From Elysia crispata (Eukaryota; Mollusca; Gastropoda; Plakobranchidae), in NCBI GenBank assembly GCA_033675545.1, contig JAWDGP010004595.1, forward strand, positions 16,933 to 80,932: DNA of 64,000 nt. The letters are read 5' to 3'. The first letter of the stretch is position 1, and the number at the start of each line of letters is the position of its first letter. The position numbers and the translations under genes are program-made. Under the pieces are notes generated by a model. That model had not been told where the DNA came from. It searched no databases and saw only the letters and a list, made by a program, of their open reading frames with translations. Of this stretch, positions 30,996-64,000 are shown piece by piece.

Positions 30996-33900
30996 GTTAA
31001 TTACCAAATTGTTTCTTGTACATTTATAGTAACATGCGTGTAAAGAACAGGGACTGAAGCATTGGGGACACATGACGCAAGCGATATTAATAAAACGGGC
31101 ATTCTCTTTAGTGGTTCTTTGAAATACTTGAGACCTTTGACTTAGCAGGAGAATGTTGCTGCTGCAGCACAGGCCTTGGCTGTACAATTGGACACGTGAA
31201 AAATCGACAATCACATTTCAGATCCACAGACATAACGTTTGGGATCGTTTCAGGAGTATAAAAAAAAAGACATACAGAAGCTATAGACGCATTTTTGTAG
31301 CAGCCTCATGTTAGATCTATGATAAAAAAAAGGACTTCGCACAACATGAATAACTTGTACCGCTCGAAATATTTCTAGTATGAATTATCACACATCACAC
31401 AAATTTTCAGCTATTTCTTTTCTTCTTTTTTCTTTCTCTCTTTGTAAACAAATTATTGGGCAGTTTTCCATGATGGGCTGAATTAATCTTCAATAATTGA
31501 AAGATCAAAGCAGCGGCTATTTCTGTCTCTATCATAAGATTTAAGAGGATCATTCATATTCTTGTACAAGGTTATTCCGACTCTTTTTTATGTGGCTTTC
31601 TTCAAAAAAAAAAAAAAAAAAAAAAAATCATCTTAGTCAAATAATTATCATGTTTCGCAACCTGAACTGAGCAAATAGTTGAGCTATAAACAGATTACTA
31701 AAGACAGTCTTACATACTCGTCCAAAATACTCCAAAGAACGCGTTAATTTCAAACATAATGCTGACGTGATTGTGCTTAGAATCTATTTTTAGATCCTTC
31801 GACACGTTCGTCTAAAGTTATGTAGATCTAATTACGAACATTAACTGCCTACGGATGCATTGTTTAGTGGGAGTTCATAACGGCCCATTTACTTATACCT
31901 ATTTCTTCGTGCAAGGTTAAGAGAATCTAGAAATAGATTCTGATTATTTTTTTTTAAGGTCAGCCTACAAGGTAATCCTTTTGCTGGGAGTGGGAGCGAT
32001 CTCATGCCTCGAACTAGTAGAACGCATCTAGGTTCTGGCACTAGGGACACGATTCTTCATGTCCACGTCCCATCTTTCAGGTAATCGACCTCTGCTTTTT
32101 ATCCTTTTTATTTTATCTGAGAGGATATTTTTTTTCTGTTGTTTTATTTTCCACGCTGGGTTGGATATAGGGAGGATGCCTAGGGTGCATGAGCACTTCC
32201 CCCATGCCCCTCAAAAAAAAAAAAAAAAAAAAGAAAAGAAGGAAACAAAATTGCTCCATGACAAGATGATAGAAGGCAAACCATCGTCACTCCTTCTTGT
32301 TCATAAATCATAAAATAAGTAAAATAACCGCATGCCTTTGAAAACTTCAAAATCACTGCTAAAATGCAGAGATTTGCACCGTTTAAAAAAAAAAAATTTG
32401 AAACATTTTTTTTTCAATTAATTTTTTTTTTTTTTTTGGGGGGGGGGGGGGGGTGGGGTGTGCACACGCTCGCCTCTTCGATGATTGGACCCTAGAACAA
32501 TTCCAAGCACCCAATCCTCGTCAGAATTCTTTGACGCAACAGTTTTGCCCCTTGCATTTGTATTTCAATGAGTTTATTACTATTTTCGGTCCATTCGCAC
32601 GGTACCCTACATCTTTATCTTAATATCACTTATGGCATTATGCTCACACTTCCCAAAACTTCTTTAATAAACTATCTACATATCCGCATACTTGGCTTAG
32701 AATTTTGCCGCAGCAGCTTATTTAAATTGCTGAGATTCTTTAGCTGATGTTTAACTCGATGGTCTAGTTTTTAATTTTATATATATTCGGTCATTTCTGT
32801 TGGGGAGATAGTGCCTATCAAAACTATCCTTGCAAAGGGAGAAAAAGTCATGATGTCTCTTCCAATTAACATGCTTGTTACTTGTTCGTTTCTAAACATT
32901 AATGACGGTATATCGCTCATCCATTGTAAGAATGTGTCAAGATGGCATAGACGACACAGGACAATCTAGCTCTACTTGGGAACAGCAAGAGCTGGCTAAT
33001 TCTGTAAACTGATACCAATTATAAACCCGCTAAAAATTCATTATCGTGAAGATTTAGATAAACGGGCAGCTTTGAATTCCTACAAGGCAGTGCATATTTA
33101 GGCACTTTTTGCGAGAATCATAGCATCCTATTTAGTGCTTAAAGGGTTTTTGCTTTTTTATAAAGAATAGCTAAGTACAGAATTATCAATTCACCATATT
33201 CTTAACTGCCATTAAACTTCACTGCTAAACGTATCAAGTCCGAACCCATTTATTTTCCGATTGTTTAGAACAAACAATGATATTGTATGTCCTCTTCCTT
33301 TTAACTAAATTTGTCCCCTTACTAATTATTAAGCTAAACAGCTGTATTTTTACTGTTAATTTGTTACACCATTGATTTGGGTTTTTTTTTTTTTTTTTTT
33401 GTGTTTTATTGCACCACAGCACTCAATTTAAGCTTTTAAACTTTTCTTTTACCTTACGTTATCACTTCTCGTTCCATTGTACAGTTAAAGTGAAATTTCT
33501 TTCGTTAATTCCTGCCAGTTCCGGGTAAGTCTAGTATTCTCTTTTAGCCTCCTTTCCGTTGATATCAAAACCGTAAGCTAAAAATTAGAATGAATTTTCC
33601 CCGTAACATGCATCAGTTAGTGATTCTGGGAAAAACAGAGCAATAGTTTATAAGGCCACCAGAAGTCGCACTTGACTTAGTGTGAACAAAGTGTGCATCA
33701 ATTACTGAGGACAATCTGCTATACGTGAGCATTTGTGAAAAAGATTGAAACATCGATTGAATCTACAGTTCGCGGAACAAAAGAGATATATCCTGTGCCA
33801 GTACTTCCCAAATTGTTTAAAATCAGTAGCGATATCTCACTATAAAGAGTATTGTTGAGTGACGTATTTTCAAAAGAATCGTGGTTTAGAGCACAATCCC

Positions 33901-35550
33901 TGAGATATTAAGAACATTTCCATCGCAGGTTCAAGCTATGCTCATACGTTAAGTCTCATGTTTTGGTACTTCACGATGTTAGACTTCACTGTTTGTCAAT
34001 TCAATATGTCGACGCTTAAATCAAAGGGGTTATATCAATCGGAAATCAATCAGTTTTAAAAAAATTATCAATAGAACCATATATAACAACATGTAATATA
34101 TAAACGAAACTCGCTAGTTTTAGAGGCGTCAGTTATTTAGTAAAGTTATTAAGAAACAAGATGAGACGTTAGAGCAACAGAGATTAGAATCTAAGATCTT
34201 TATATTTTAAGCTCCACAATTGCAAACGGTTGAACGAATACAAAATATTAGTTTTTATCAAAGCCAGACACCTTTGCCTTTCCGCCCATGTTTTTTTTTT
34301 TTTTCGCATTATTATTTGCTGTATATGACATTGTCCATTTAACGGCTATTTCTACCAAAACAAGCGCCTTAAGTTTCAAAGTTCTGGATGAATCCAATTT
34401 ACGGTGCAGTTATTAAAAGGATAAAACCTTTTGTGTTAAAATGTATAATATTTTATTGAAAACATTGCGGATCTTAAATCAGGGTTCATGAAAAGAGATA
34501 GAGCAGCAAGCCGTTCTAAGCTTCTTTTGTAAATGGAATCTGTTCGGTATATCCCTCTGGCTCACATTCAAAGGATAATCCGAAAGGGGGGGGGGGGGGA
34601 GAGATTTTTTTATCCACTGGCTAAAGCCTCGCCGCTGTAGGTACAGACGTCAAACATGTTTCTATAGAGAATTCACAAACTACACCTTGAAAATATTGGC
34701 CTTGGTGGATTAAAAAAAAAAGTTAGCCGTGGATCAAATGAGGTGGTGAAACAATAGCAATGTGAAAAGATTGACCTTAAATATTATTGTATTCGGCCTA
34801 GCCTTGATCATTTTCAATGTTAATTCTTTTATAAGATTTACGTTCCCTAATTTCCTCGAATGATTTTACACAAAGATGGTAACTCGAGTCAAATCTTAGT
34901 TTTTATTAGAACCATAGGTTTAAATATTTACGATCAGTTGTGTGAATTAAATATAAAATATAAATAAGGTTTTAAGGAGATACTTTCATGAATCACGCCT
35001 CTTGGATATAAATTACAAAGATATCTGGTAACCTCAAGACCTTTTTTAAATATTATCATTTTAACGGTTGGGGTACAGAAATGTACCATACAAGCATTTC
35101 TTTGTCGTGACTTAGTAGTTCTTTTTGAAATCTTGAAAAATCCATTAAATTACAGGACTATTTTAAAGCAACAATAAAAGAACGCTCTTTATTTTTTATT
35201 AAAATTCTTAACACATTAAATTCAACGTCTTCTTTTCATCTTTTCACGAGTGTTAAGCTATTTTCTTCCTCTAGCTATGGCTATAGACTGGAAAATACCA
35301 AAGGAGTTGTGGCCTTTTAAATATTTTTAAAGTATGCATTACTGATTTCATGCAGTCCAACCATTTTCTGTAAAAAAAAGAAAAATAATGGCCAAAGCAT
35401 TTAAAACTATCAGACGGTTTGAAATGAAAAAAAAAAACAACAATACTTTTAAACCATCTTATACTTTTGTTCAATTAAACTGCATTTCCACCTTTTACAA
35501 AACATGTTCCGCACTTTAGTTTTCTAGATATATCGCTTCGGTGCTTTGAC
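30996..35550. other. Intergenic, homopolymer runs, nothing coding recognised
   Basis: Contains A runs (31,602-31,627; 32,214-32,231), a T/G homopolymer junction (32,420-32,456), a T run (33,380-33,400) and a G run (34,585-34,598). No splice-bounded exon was recognised on either strand. Confidence 0.4.
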
Positions 35551-35609
35551 AAATGGTATTGTATTTTTTCAAAACTCGATTCTTTAACCTTTGCATAAGA
35601 AAACTCAAA

Positions 35610-35695
35610 TACCACAAGAGACCATTGCTAGATCCCTATCAGTTTGCATATATCAAGCAAAGCGCAGTGTCGAAGATGCAATTCTGGTCTTTGCT

Positions 35696-35759
<64 letters not shown>

Positions 35760-36140
35760 TCATTTAGACAGGCCCAATAATTACTGCAGGGTTCTTTTAG
35801 TAGATTTCTCTTCGGCATTCAATACAATGAAAACCCTATTTACTAATCTACAAAATGTCATATCTAAAAATAAATAAATAAATAAATACATGATTCCACG
35901 GGTTCTTAACTTTTGGACCAATAGAACACAGTATGTTCATGTTGATAAGAAGAAATCAAAACTCATAACAACAAACACTGATGCTCCGCAAGGCTGGTTC
36001 GTGTCCCCAGGGTTGTTTACTATTTATAGTAATGATTATCAAAGTTCAGGGAATCACGTGCCAATCATAAAATTTGCGGACTGCACAACTTTACAAGGTT
36101 TGATTGAAAGTGATAATTATTACAGAGACAAAAGGTTGAC
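35610..36140 (+). pseudogene. Non-LTR retrotransposon reverse transcriptase remnant
   Basis: Shifted frames carry recognisable RT blocks in the right order: LLDPYQFAYIKQSAV (near 35,625), motif A LVDFSSAFNT (near 35,795-35,825), then FWTNRTQYVHVDKK, LITTNTDAPQG (motif B) and IIKFADCTTLQGLI (motif C). The usual FADD catalytic box reads FADC, losing one metal-binding Asp. A (TA)n array at 35,700-35,756 and an AAAT repeat at 35,868-35,888 interrupt the frame. The block wording fits CR1/Jockey/Rex-type LINEs. It is dead and lacks endonuclease and ends. Confidence 0.8.
35700..35756. repeat. (TA)n microsatellite inside the RT remnant
   Basis: About 28 TA units splitting the RT reading frame after FWSLLI. 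Confidence 0.95.
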
Positions 36141-36609
36141 AAGTTTGCGTCATGGTCTGACGACAACTCTTTCAGCCCATGTTTTATTTTTTTCACATTA
36201 TATAATAATAGAGGTAATACTTTTGTTCGTGTTGCCGATGCTAATGCCCCTGATAATGTTGATGAGGACGGTGATGCTGATGGAGCTGCTGCAGCTGCTA
36301 CTGATGCTGCTGATTATAATACATGCGTTATAACGTATTATGTCATTGAAGAACATTCAAAACTACCGATACATTTTTGTAGGAAAAATTCTTTTATTTT
36401 ATTCACTGATGTAACAATAAAACAATCAATATAAAAAAAAAGCCTTGAAAAAAATAAATCCAAAAAAGGGAATAATCATATCAGAAATGAGAAGTTCTAA
36501 AAAAAAAAAACAACTGGCAAGCAATAACAAAATTAGAACAGAAGTTACGACGAGCAAGTGGTCGGAGGAAAGGAAAACGAGTGAGGGAAAAAATAATATT
36601 TACATTTAT

Positions 36610-36611
<2 letters not shown>

Positions 36612-36670
<59 letters not shown>
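36612..36670. repeat. (TC)n microsatellite
   Basis: Nearly pure TC, about 29 units. Confidence 0.95.
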
Positions 36671-36677
<7 letters not shown>

Positions 36678-36679
36678 TT

Positions 36680-37733
36680 CTCAAAATTTCAAAGAAAACT
36701 GAAACTATCAGAACTGATCAACTCTTCCTTCTCCATTCCTACCCTGCCCTCAACTTTTCTGACAAGCTCTATCTTTACTGACTTTCAAGTTTCAACGAAA
36801 TCATCTCCACCTTTCATGTCGGTTTGTGATAAGAAATACGTCACGCATTGAGAATCATCGCTACAACTTTCACAAAATAATAATACTGAATGTATCTCAA
36901 AATAAAGTACACGTAGTTTCATAAAGTAAAATCATAATAAAAAGAGAGGCAACATAATAGATCATGCAGCCATCAAATCAGATCAACGTCAAATGATAAG
37001 CAAGACGAAACACTCCAATCTGTGATGAAGACGAGTGAACTGCACCATCGCGGGTACGCCAATGACGGAGATACCGATACTTCTAATGTTAAGTATGAAA
37101 TCTAGATAAGACCTCAGGAGCGACGGAGATAGGTTTGCATCAAAGGTTATCAACAAGCATACACTCTTCATATGATTTAAAACCGGGAAAAACAATCATT
37201 GTGCTGTTTGACCTTTCTAGTCTCTTCTCTCTTCATGAGTAAGCACGGTTAAAACATCTGTCTCAGCAAATAAAGAATAGAAATAACGATTCATACACTG
37301 AATAGGGTCAATAAATCATGTCATCGGACCTGTGCTGAAGACAAACTTGCTTTTACTAGAATCGCAAAACGATGCACCATAGATTCAGACGGTTTTTAAA
37401 CGAATTTTTTTTTAATCTTAAAGAAGACGAAAATACCTTGATCATAACAAAGCTAGGAACTAAATACAAAACAAAAAAACAAAAAAAAACCCACAAAAAA
37501 AACAACAAGAACAGGAACAAAAACAAAAAACAACCAAAAAATTAAAAGACTCAAGTCTGTAGATCGGACCTTTAAGTCTGTAATGAAGATAGCCTTGCCC
37601 TTATAAAAACCCAACACAATGCCAACCTTACAATAAAAAAAAAAACAACGCAGACAACAGACAGTTTAGATCAAGAGATAAACTTAGAAACCTTGATCAG
37701 ACTGTTCAGTAAATGATGAACTTCAAATCTGTA
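36680..37733. other. Region downstream of the unknown gene, nothing coding recognised
   Basis: AT-rich, with an A/AC-rich patch at 37,470-37,550. No exon, RNA gene or complete transposon was seen. Confidence 0.4.
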
Positions 37734-37734
37734 A

Positions 37735-37740
37735 TTTAAT
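37735..37740 (-). terminator. Candidate polyadenylation signal (ATTAAA) for the unknown gene
   Basis: Minus-strand ATTAAA about 95 bp after the stop codon. It is a common variant hexamer but occurs often by chance in AT-rich DNA. Confidence 0.3.
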
Positions 37741-37833
37741 ACATTCAGCAGCCTTGTCTTGACCAAGTAGCCTCAAGCTACTGAAAGCAAAAGAAAACCA
37801 CAGTTCCGCAATGTATCGAGCCCAAACCCTAAG

Positions 37834-58073
<20,240 letters not shown>

Positions 58074-58417
58074 TCTACTCTCACATGGGGAACACAATGT
58101 TGTAATCAGAATGTAACGCCCTTATGCGAGAATTAAGTTCTGTCCGCTTTGCACGCACTAGGGTGTGTGATTTGGTCACAGAATGGCTTACGGTTGGAGT
58201 GAACGCTCGATGTTTTTTGAGAAGCCCTTAAGTGGCATTCGATATAGGAACTATATAATAAATCTTTGCACATAAACACAAAGTGTTTTCATAATTGTAT
58301 TGTAAACAGTTTTTCAGCAAATAAATAATTACTTATCTTCTGCAAAGTTACCGCATGCAACAACAGAAGTAAACTTTCTATTCCATGTACAAGAACAAAG
58401 ACAAAAACAACAACAAC

Positions 58418-58845
<428 letters not shown>

Positions 58846-59104
58846 CTGCTAACACCACTTTTTATGGTTTTAAACATATTTTTCATTATGACTTGCCATC
58901 CTTTAGATGTTTTAACAATAATTTTTTATGAGAGTAAAATCACATCGGCAGTGCTTTTATAATTTGATTACAACTTATTTCAGTTTGACAAAGAATATTG
59001 CAGGTGTAAAGTGGGATACTGTGCGACGTTTTATTGTTTTTTTTTTGTCATATTACTCTTGAGAATTGCAAGAGAAACATATGCCGCTCAGCACATACAG
59101 TGTA

Positions 59105-59290
59105 CTCACCCTGACAGTTGTAAATGCTTGTCGGCGTTAGTACAAGCTCTTATGAAGAGCAGCGAGTGAGTACCAAGTTTGGTTGTAATCTGCTCACTGA
59201 TATCCTCCGCGTCTGTGCTCTATCACTCCCAGCATGAAGCGATAATTGTCTTCCTGTTGCACTCTGATTTCAGGCCGATTGGTTAAACGT
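59105..59290 (-). promoter_or_regulatory. Candidate promoter and 5' UTR exon for isoform A
   Basis: A consensus minus-strand donor (GTCAGG|GTGAGT) at about 59,110 lies 1 kb upstream of exon A. A CCAAT box (minus-strand AACCAATCGG, about 59,275-59,285) sits about 170 bp further upstream. The spacing suits a first exon, but no transcript evidence is available. Confidence 0.3.
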
Positions 59291-59299
59291 TTGGAATCT

Positions 59300-60690
59300 A
59301 GAACTGCAACTGCTGTATCTTCATGCCAGATGGCTGGCGTCAGCTCTTGCTTTTTCCTCAAGATAATATTATCGGTCTGACAATAGCCAGAACTTATTCC
59401 AACATTACCTCTTGTTAATGATTTGTTTGAACCCCAGTGTAGCGTCGAGTTTGTAACTTTTAATGGAGAACTGCCTTGATCTCTGAAGGTTTTTTTTAAC
59501 CAGGCTTAACCACTTAACAGGAAAGCATTTTGATTATTATTTTCTGACACGTTCCATCCCAAAAGAAAACGTTTCTCTACTGCTTCCGGTTTGTAAGATA
59601 ATGCAACTTTATTTACGCCAGAAAAGAAGATAAAAGGACTTTTTCTCTTCAATGTAATCTTTACTCTGAAATATGTTGTCTCACCATGTTATTTCTGTAA
59701 AGGGAAAGCGAAATAATTTCAACATTTCAAAGCTTACTCTACGCTGAACTTTTATCTTCTATGTACTTTATATTAGAGCAACATAACCTCGCGACTCTCC
59801 TTTCTCTTATCTTTTCTTCTTTTTCTTTACAACCGACAGGTAGCTAGTAAAGACAGCAGACTTTCTGTTTGTTCAGTACGACTGCTGATATTGTAGAACA
59901 CTTGCTTCTCGGAAACCCCTAAAATCTAGCAACTTCTTATAGAGCTGTATTTGATACGAAAAGAGCTATCGTGATTGTCTCTATACTCGATATTGATTCC
60001 CACTGTCGAATAGTGATCACTCATCAAGATTAAGGTCTTATGGGGCCTGTCTCCGAGTTCCTTGATCATTTTTCTTACAGTTAACGAGATTAAAAACGTA
60101 GAAAACTCGTTTTAGACAATATATGGCAGACTGCCGCAGAAGAGCAAGCCGAGCAAGGGGAAACCACTGACGTTGATCCAAAGTGACGCGAGAACCGGAT
60201 GTTCTGATCAGGCATCACTTGAGCAACATCTCCAGTCTCAAGATATCCTGGCAAGATCTAGAAAATAGAAATATATGAAGCAGGTTAGAGAGTAACGTAA
60301 CAGCCCCAAGTCATTATGGTCATACATTGTTCACGAACTATTATGCAATAGTAGTCTAGCTGGTTTCTGGGCTGGCTCACTACTTTTACCTTTCCCGGCA
60401 TCCTCGTTACCCCATTAGCGTTATGGGTATCAGGCAGGGCTATCAGGTATTGGTCAAATAAATGGAATTAAACCAAACCATCTGTAGGAAATTCCGGTAC
60501 GAGATAGGCTGAGAACAGCTCGATAACCAAAAAATTATCTTTTGATCGTACGGTGGCTAAGCAAAATACCAAATTTATTCAGAAGAATAATACAAATATT
60601 TTTTAAGTGGAAGAGAATACGTAGAGGGCAATTATAATATCGACCTTAGTAAACGACTTAGTGAATACCATAATTACTGCTACCTATCAG
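59300..60690. other. Intergenic, nothing recognised
   Basis: Mixed-composition DNA with no recognisable exon, RNA gene or repeat. Confidence 0.4.
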
Positions 60691-60802
60691 TGTCATATAG
60701 ATTTATCATCATAAATGACATCCTCGAGTCTCTAACAGCTATTAATGTTATTATTATTTTTTATTTTGTTGTAATCGCTATTCATTTTATAAGTGTTGTA
60801 AG

Positions 60803-60850
60803 TATTGTTGTTGTTTTTGTTGTTGTTGTTGTTGTTGTTGTTTTTGTTAC

Positions 60851-60943
<93 letters not shown>

Positions 60944-60951
60944 ATTATTGC

Positions 60952-60986
<35 letters not shown>

Positions 60987-60992
60987 TTGTGT
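60803..60992. repeat. (GTT)n-(ATT)n-(GTT)n array
   Basis: TTG units, about 30 ATT units at 60,853-60,943, then TTG units again. Confidence 0.95.
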
Positions 60993-61039
60993 TATTATGA
61001 TTATTATTATCATTGGTATTATTAATTTTGCCAATAATA

Positions 61040-61110
61040 TTTATAGTAGTAATAGTAGCAGTAGTAGTTGTTGTTGTAGTTATTGTTGTTGTAGTAGAAG
61101 AAGCAGCAGC

Positions 61111-61184
<74 letters not shown>

Positions 61185-61210
61185 CAGAAGTAGTAGAAGT
61201 AGTAATAATA
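61040..61210. repeat. (AGT)n array with GTT and AGA variants
   Basis: About 27 uninterrupted AGT units at 61,113-61,182, flanked by GTT, AGC and AGA variants. Confidence 0.95.
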
Positions 61211-61219
61211 GCAACGATA

Positions 61220-62390
61220 GCAACAATAATTGGGGCAGAATTATAGATGATAGAAATATTAGCATTACTAGCAGGAGTTTCAACAGTGATAGTCATTATT
61301 TTCACCATGACATACCACCTGATTCGTCAGAATCTGAAACACAACTAAGGTTCATTCAGATGGTATTATTACTTAATCTTTCTCTTAGTAACTATGAACC
61401 ACATGATTTCTTGTCTGTTTTGAATTATCCTACACGAAACATGAGGCACAAGTAAATCCACCAAAAGTTTTTTCGTCTGCGCTATCAAGTGTATGTATAA
61501 GACGCGGCGCTTGATTTCCAAATCAATCAGAAGAAAAATTAAGCAGTGCGTCGACAAAATGAAGCATAGCTAGGCCAGAGCGCTAATTCCTTTGCCGGCT
61601 TAAACAATACATTCTCTCGCTTGCTGTCTTGATCCCAGTACTATATAGGGGCAACATATCCATTTCTTATTATGTCTTTATTGTTTTCCGCTCCCTAAGT
61701 TCCAAATTGTATTCTATGATCCATTGCTATTAACGTGATACAGCACCAAAATTCTTACTACCGATCGTGGTCTTTCAGCCTTTAAAACCCGCCGCGATCT
61801 TCTATTCTCCTTGACTCAACCGTATGCTTTCAGTCTTGTTCATTGCCTACCGTTAAATATAGCACGTTCGAGAGCTTTATACCAACAAGCTTTATGCCTT
61901 TATCCTTTCGATGAAATGCACAATCATGGGCGGACAAAGCGAAGGAGTGCATGGGAGAAGAGAAAAGAATCAAAGGCAGAGCTTATCTACTGTCGATTTG
62001 GAGGAGTTAATAGCTCTTTCTAAGTTTAAACGACCGGTCTACATGTTTGTCTTGTTTAAAAAAAAACTTTCATCAAGAACTTTTTTTCAAGAGATAAAAG
62101 CCACTTGATGTCAAATAGGTTTAAATAAACCAGAAAAACTTATCGATCCTATGTCTGTACGTAACAGGCCCATTCAACGGCAAACGGTTATTGCTTGGCA
62201 GCAAACGAAATTAGAGGACAGTTTACATTTATGCACATAGAGGTCAGGTTAGCCTTTTCTATAACAACAAAGTGTTTTCTTTAGGCAAATAAAGAGACAG
62301 ATCACTGGATAACAAATAATGTAGATACCAAGAAAGCTAAAGATTAAGAGAATAGAAGAGTAGAAAGGTTTAGGAGTAAAAGAGAGGATT
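61220..62390. other. Intergenic, nothing recognised
   Basis: A few short open frames without splice context; no known repeat. Confidence 0.4.
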
Positions 62391-62396
62391 CAGCGA

Positions 62397-62539
62397 TAGA
62401 TAAAGAGAAAAAGAAGAGAGAGACAAAGAAAAAAAGGAGAGAGAGAGAGAGAGAGAAAAGAAGAGAGAGAGAGAAAAGAAGAGAGAGACAAAGAAAAGAG
62501 AGAGAGACAGAGAGAGAGAAAAGAAGAGAGAGAGAGAGT
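62397..62539. repeat. Degenerate GA-rich tract
   Basis: GAGAGA with AAAG/AAGA interruptions. Confidence 0.9.
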
Positions 62540-62770
62540 GTGGAGGAATGATTCAGTTTGAAAAAGGGCGGAGAATGGATTGAAAGTGTATTTTGTTTGA
62601 GCAGATCTGATAGATATTCTATCTACCTGACATCTGTTCCTTCAGTGCAAATGCCATTTAACAATCAAATACATTTTTTTCATCGAAACAAAAACAAGTT
62701 ATTAATGCTCCCTTTTGTTTGCTTCCTACCCTTTTTATATTTACATTTCTAACACGCCGTTCTCTGCCTT

Positions 62771-62840
62771 TCTTTCTTTCTCTCTCTCACTGTCTCTCAC
62801 TGTCTCTCACTGTCTCTCACTGTCTCTCTCATACTCTCTC

Positions 62841-62896
<56 letters not shown>
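62771..62896. repeat. (CT)n with 10-bp TGTCTCTCAC repeats
   Basis: Four to five TGTCTCTCAC units (about 62,788-62,830), then CT to 62,896. Confidence 0.95.
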
Positions 62897-62901
<5 letters not shown>

Positions 62902-63890
62902 TATATCTTATTTGTGACAATTTTTTTTCTTTCTTTCTCGGTTGATGTATTTAATCATGTATTTTATTTTCAGTCAATATCGTCTTACTTGCTCAGATAC
63001 GTTGCCCTTATCCCCTCTTCTCACACTCACTTCTATCCTAAACAACATTTTTACTTGCTCAATGTCCTCTACTCCAACACCCTATCAGCCGGGGCACGCC
63101 TTCACCCGCCAGTTTAACGGATTCCCAGATAAGCTGTCCAAGATTAGCTTTCTCTCCGCCAACAACGGATTAAGTCTTGCGATTAAATGACGCATAAGTA
63201 ACGACTCTAAGAGAACACAAAAGTCTCTTAAACAAGCACCTGGTTATTTGATTTAGATACAGACCTTCTAGACCTCTAGCTCTGTGGAACAGCACATGCC
63301 ACTTAGTCTAGTTGCACGTAATTATTCCACCACTAATGGCGGATTGCAAATTTGAATGTATAATAATTATGGTTCCTTAGCTAGCATAAATAACACGATA
63401 TTCTCTTCGGGAATCCTACAATCTCAAAACATGTTGTGTAGATATAGATGAACCATCAGTGGAAGACAACCTACATGGTACATAGAAATTCAACTTAGCG
63501 GTACACTAAGCAAGAACTGAAACGTTTCCATTTTGCGAGAGAATGATGCGTTCGGTTTCCGTATATGCCGGCATGGTACATTTTAACCTATTACTGCTGT
63601 TCCTGCCCGTAAAGTTGAGAATGCAGCTACAAACGATCGTAAAACAACTTAATTGTTATTCACTCCATGTCTTTCTCTATAAGTTTTTTAGTTCTCCAAA
63701 TCCAAGAGGGACTCCCCAAAAAAAAAAAAAAAAAAAAAAGCAAACCTTTTTTCCACCTTTTCTTTAAACACACACACATACAAAAAGAAAACAGACGGTC
63801 CTCCAACGCGAAAACTTAAAAGAAGCAAAAGAGCACAGGTGGAGCAGCCCCACCTGACAAAACGTTACGCCTTGACACTCCACTAGGTTT
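62897..63890. other. Intergenic, nothing recognised
   Basis: A 20-A run at 63,719-63,739 and a short CA run near 63,770. No exon identified. Confidence 0.4.
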
Positions 63891-63892
63891 TT

Positions 63893-64000
63893 AAGAGATA
63901 AGGTGGGGTCTCATCTAAACAGCCCTAACCATAGCTTGTATGGGGCCTCATCTAAACAGCCCTAATCATAGCTTGAATAAAGCCCTGTCTGGGGTCTCAT
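63893..64000 (+). repeat. ~40-bp tandem repeat running off the window
   Basis: Two units containing TCATCTAAACAGCCCTAA and CATAGCTTG, with a third beginning GGGGTCTCAT at the edge. Confidence 0.85.

Overview
This is animal nuclear DNA: AT-rich, intron-dense, with GT-AG splicing throughout, many microsatellites and worn transposon pieces. Clusters of AGATCTAGA-type motifs, abundant (GA)n/(TTA)n arrays and a tRNA-SINE-like sequence make a mollusc, probably a gastropod, my best guess. That is an inference from sequence style. No bacterial gene, CRISPR array, rRNA or convincing tRNA gene was seen.

Region 1 (1-540): probably the last exons of an unrecognised plus-strand gene, ending in a 46-bp intron and a stop at 534-536. 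Region 2 (540-6,340): no gene recognised. It holds a GA/GATA array and two direct copies of a ~430-bp sequence; a short piece of the same repeat recurs at 44.9 kb. Region 3 (6,341-25,249, minus strand): a complete UBA1 gene for the ubiquitin-activating enzyme E1. Twenty-five coding exons join without a frame break into 1,049 codons plus stop, with both adenylation domains, the catalytic cysteine and the C-terminal ubiquitin-fold domain visible. One intron carries a pogo-like MITE. The gene body has almost no long microsatellites.

Region 4 (25.2-37.8 kb): possible UBA1 promoter sequence, then intergenic DNA with a decayed tRNA-derived SINE, a dead non-LTR reverse transcriptase interrupted by microsatellites, and several (CT)n/(TA)n arrays. 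Region 5 (37,834 to about 59.3 kb, minus strand): a second, unrecognised gene reconstructed here by hand. Five shared exons (44.8, 42.5, 41.6, 40.0 and 38.0 kb) join in frame. Two candidate first coding exons (58.0 and 50.0 kb) both end in the same phase and each joins the 44.8-kb exon but not the other, which suggests alternative promoters (predicted proteins 333 and 280 aa). Its introns are full of microsatellites; one, a ~540-bp pyrimidine tract on the sense strand, abuts the last splice acceptor. A 1-kb minisatellite that reverses orientation lies at 55.8-56.86 kb. Region 6 (59.3-64 kb): intergenic, with trinucleotide and GA/CT arrays and a 40-bp tandem repeat at the window end.

The two main genes are both on the minus strand, but nothing in the sequence links their functions. 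The most unusual items are the unknown gene with alternative first exons, its SSR-built splice acceptors, the fold-back minisatellite, and two Arg/Gly-to-Cys changes in UBA1.
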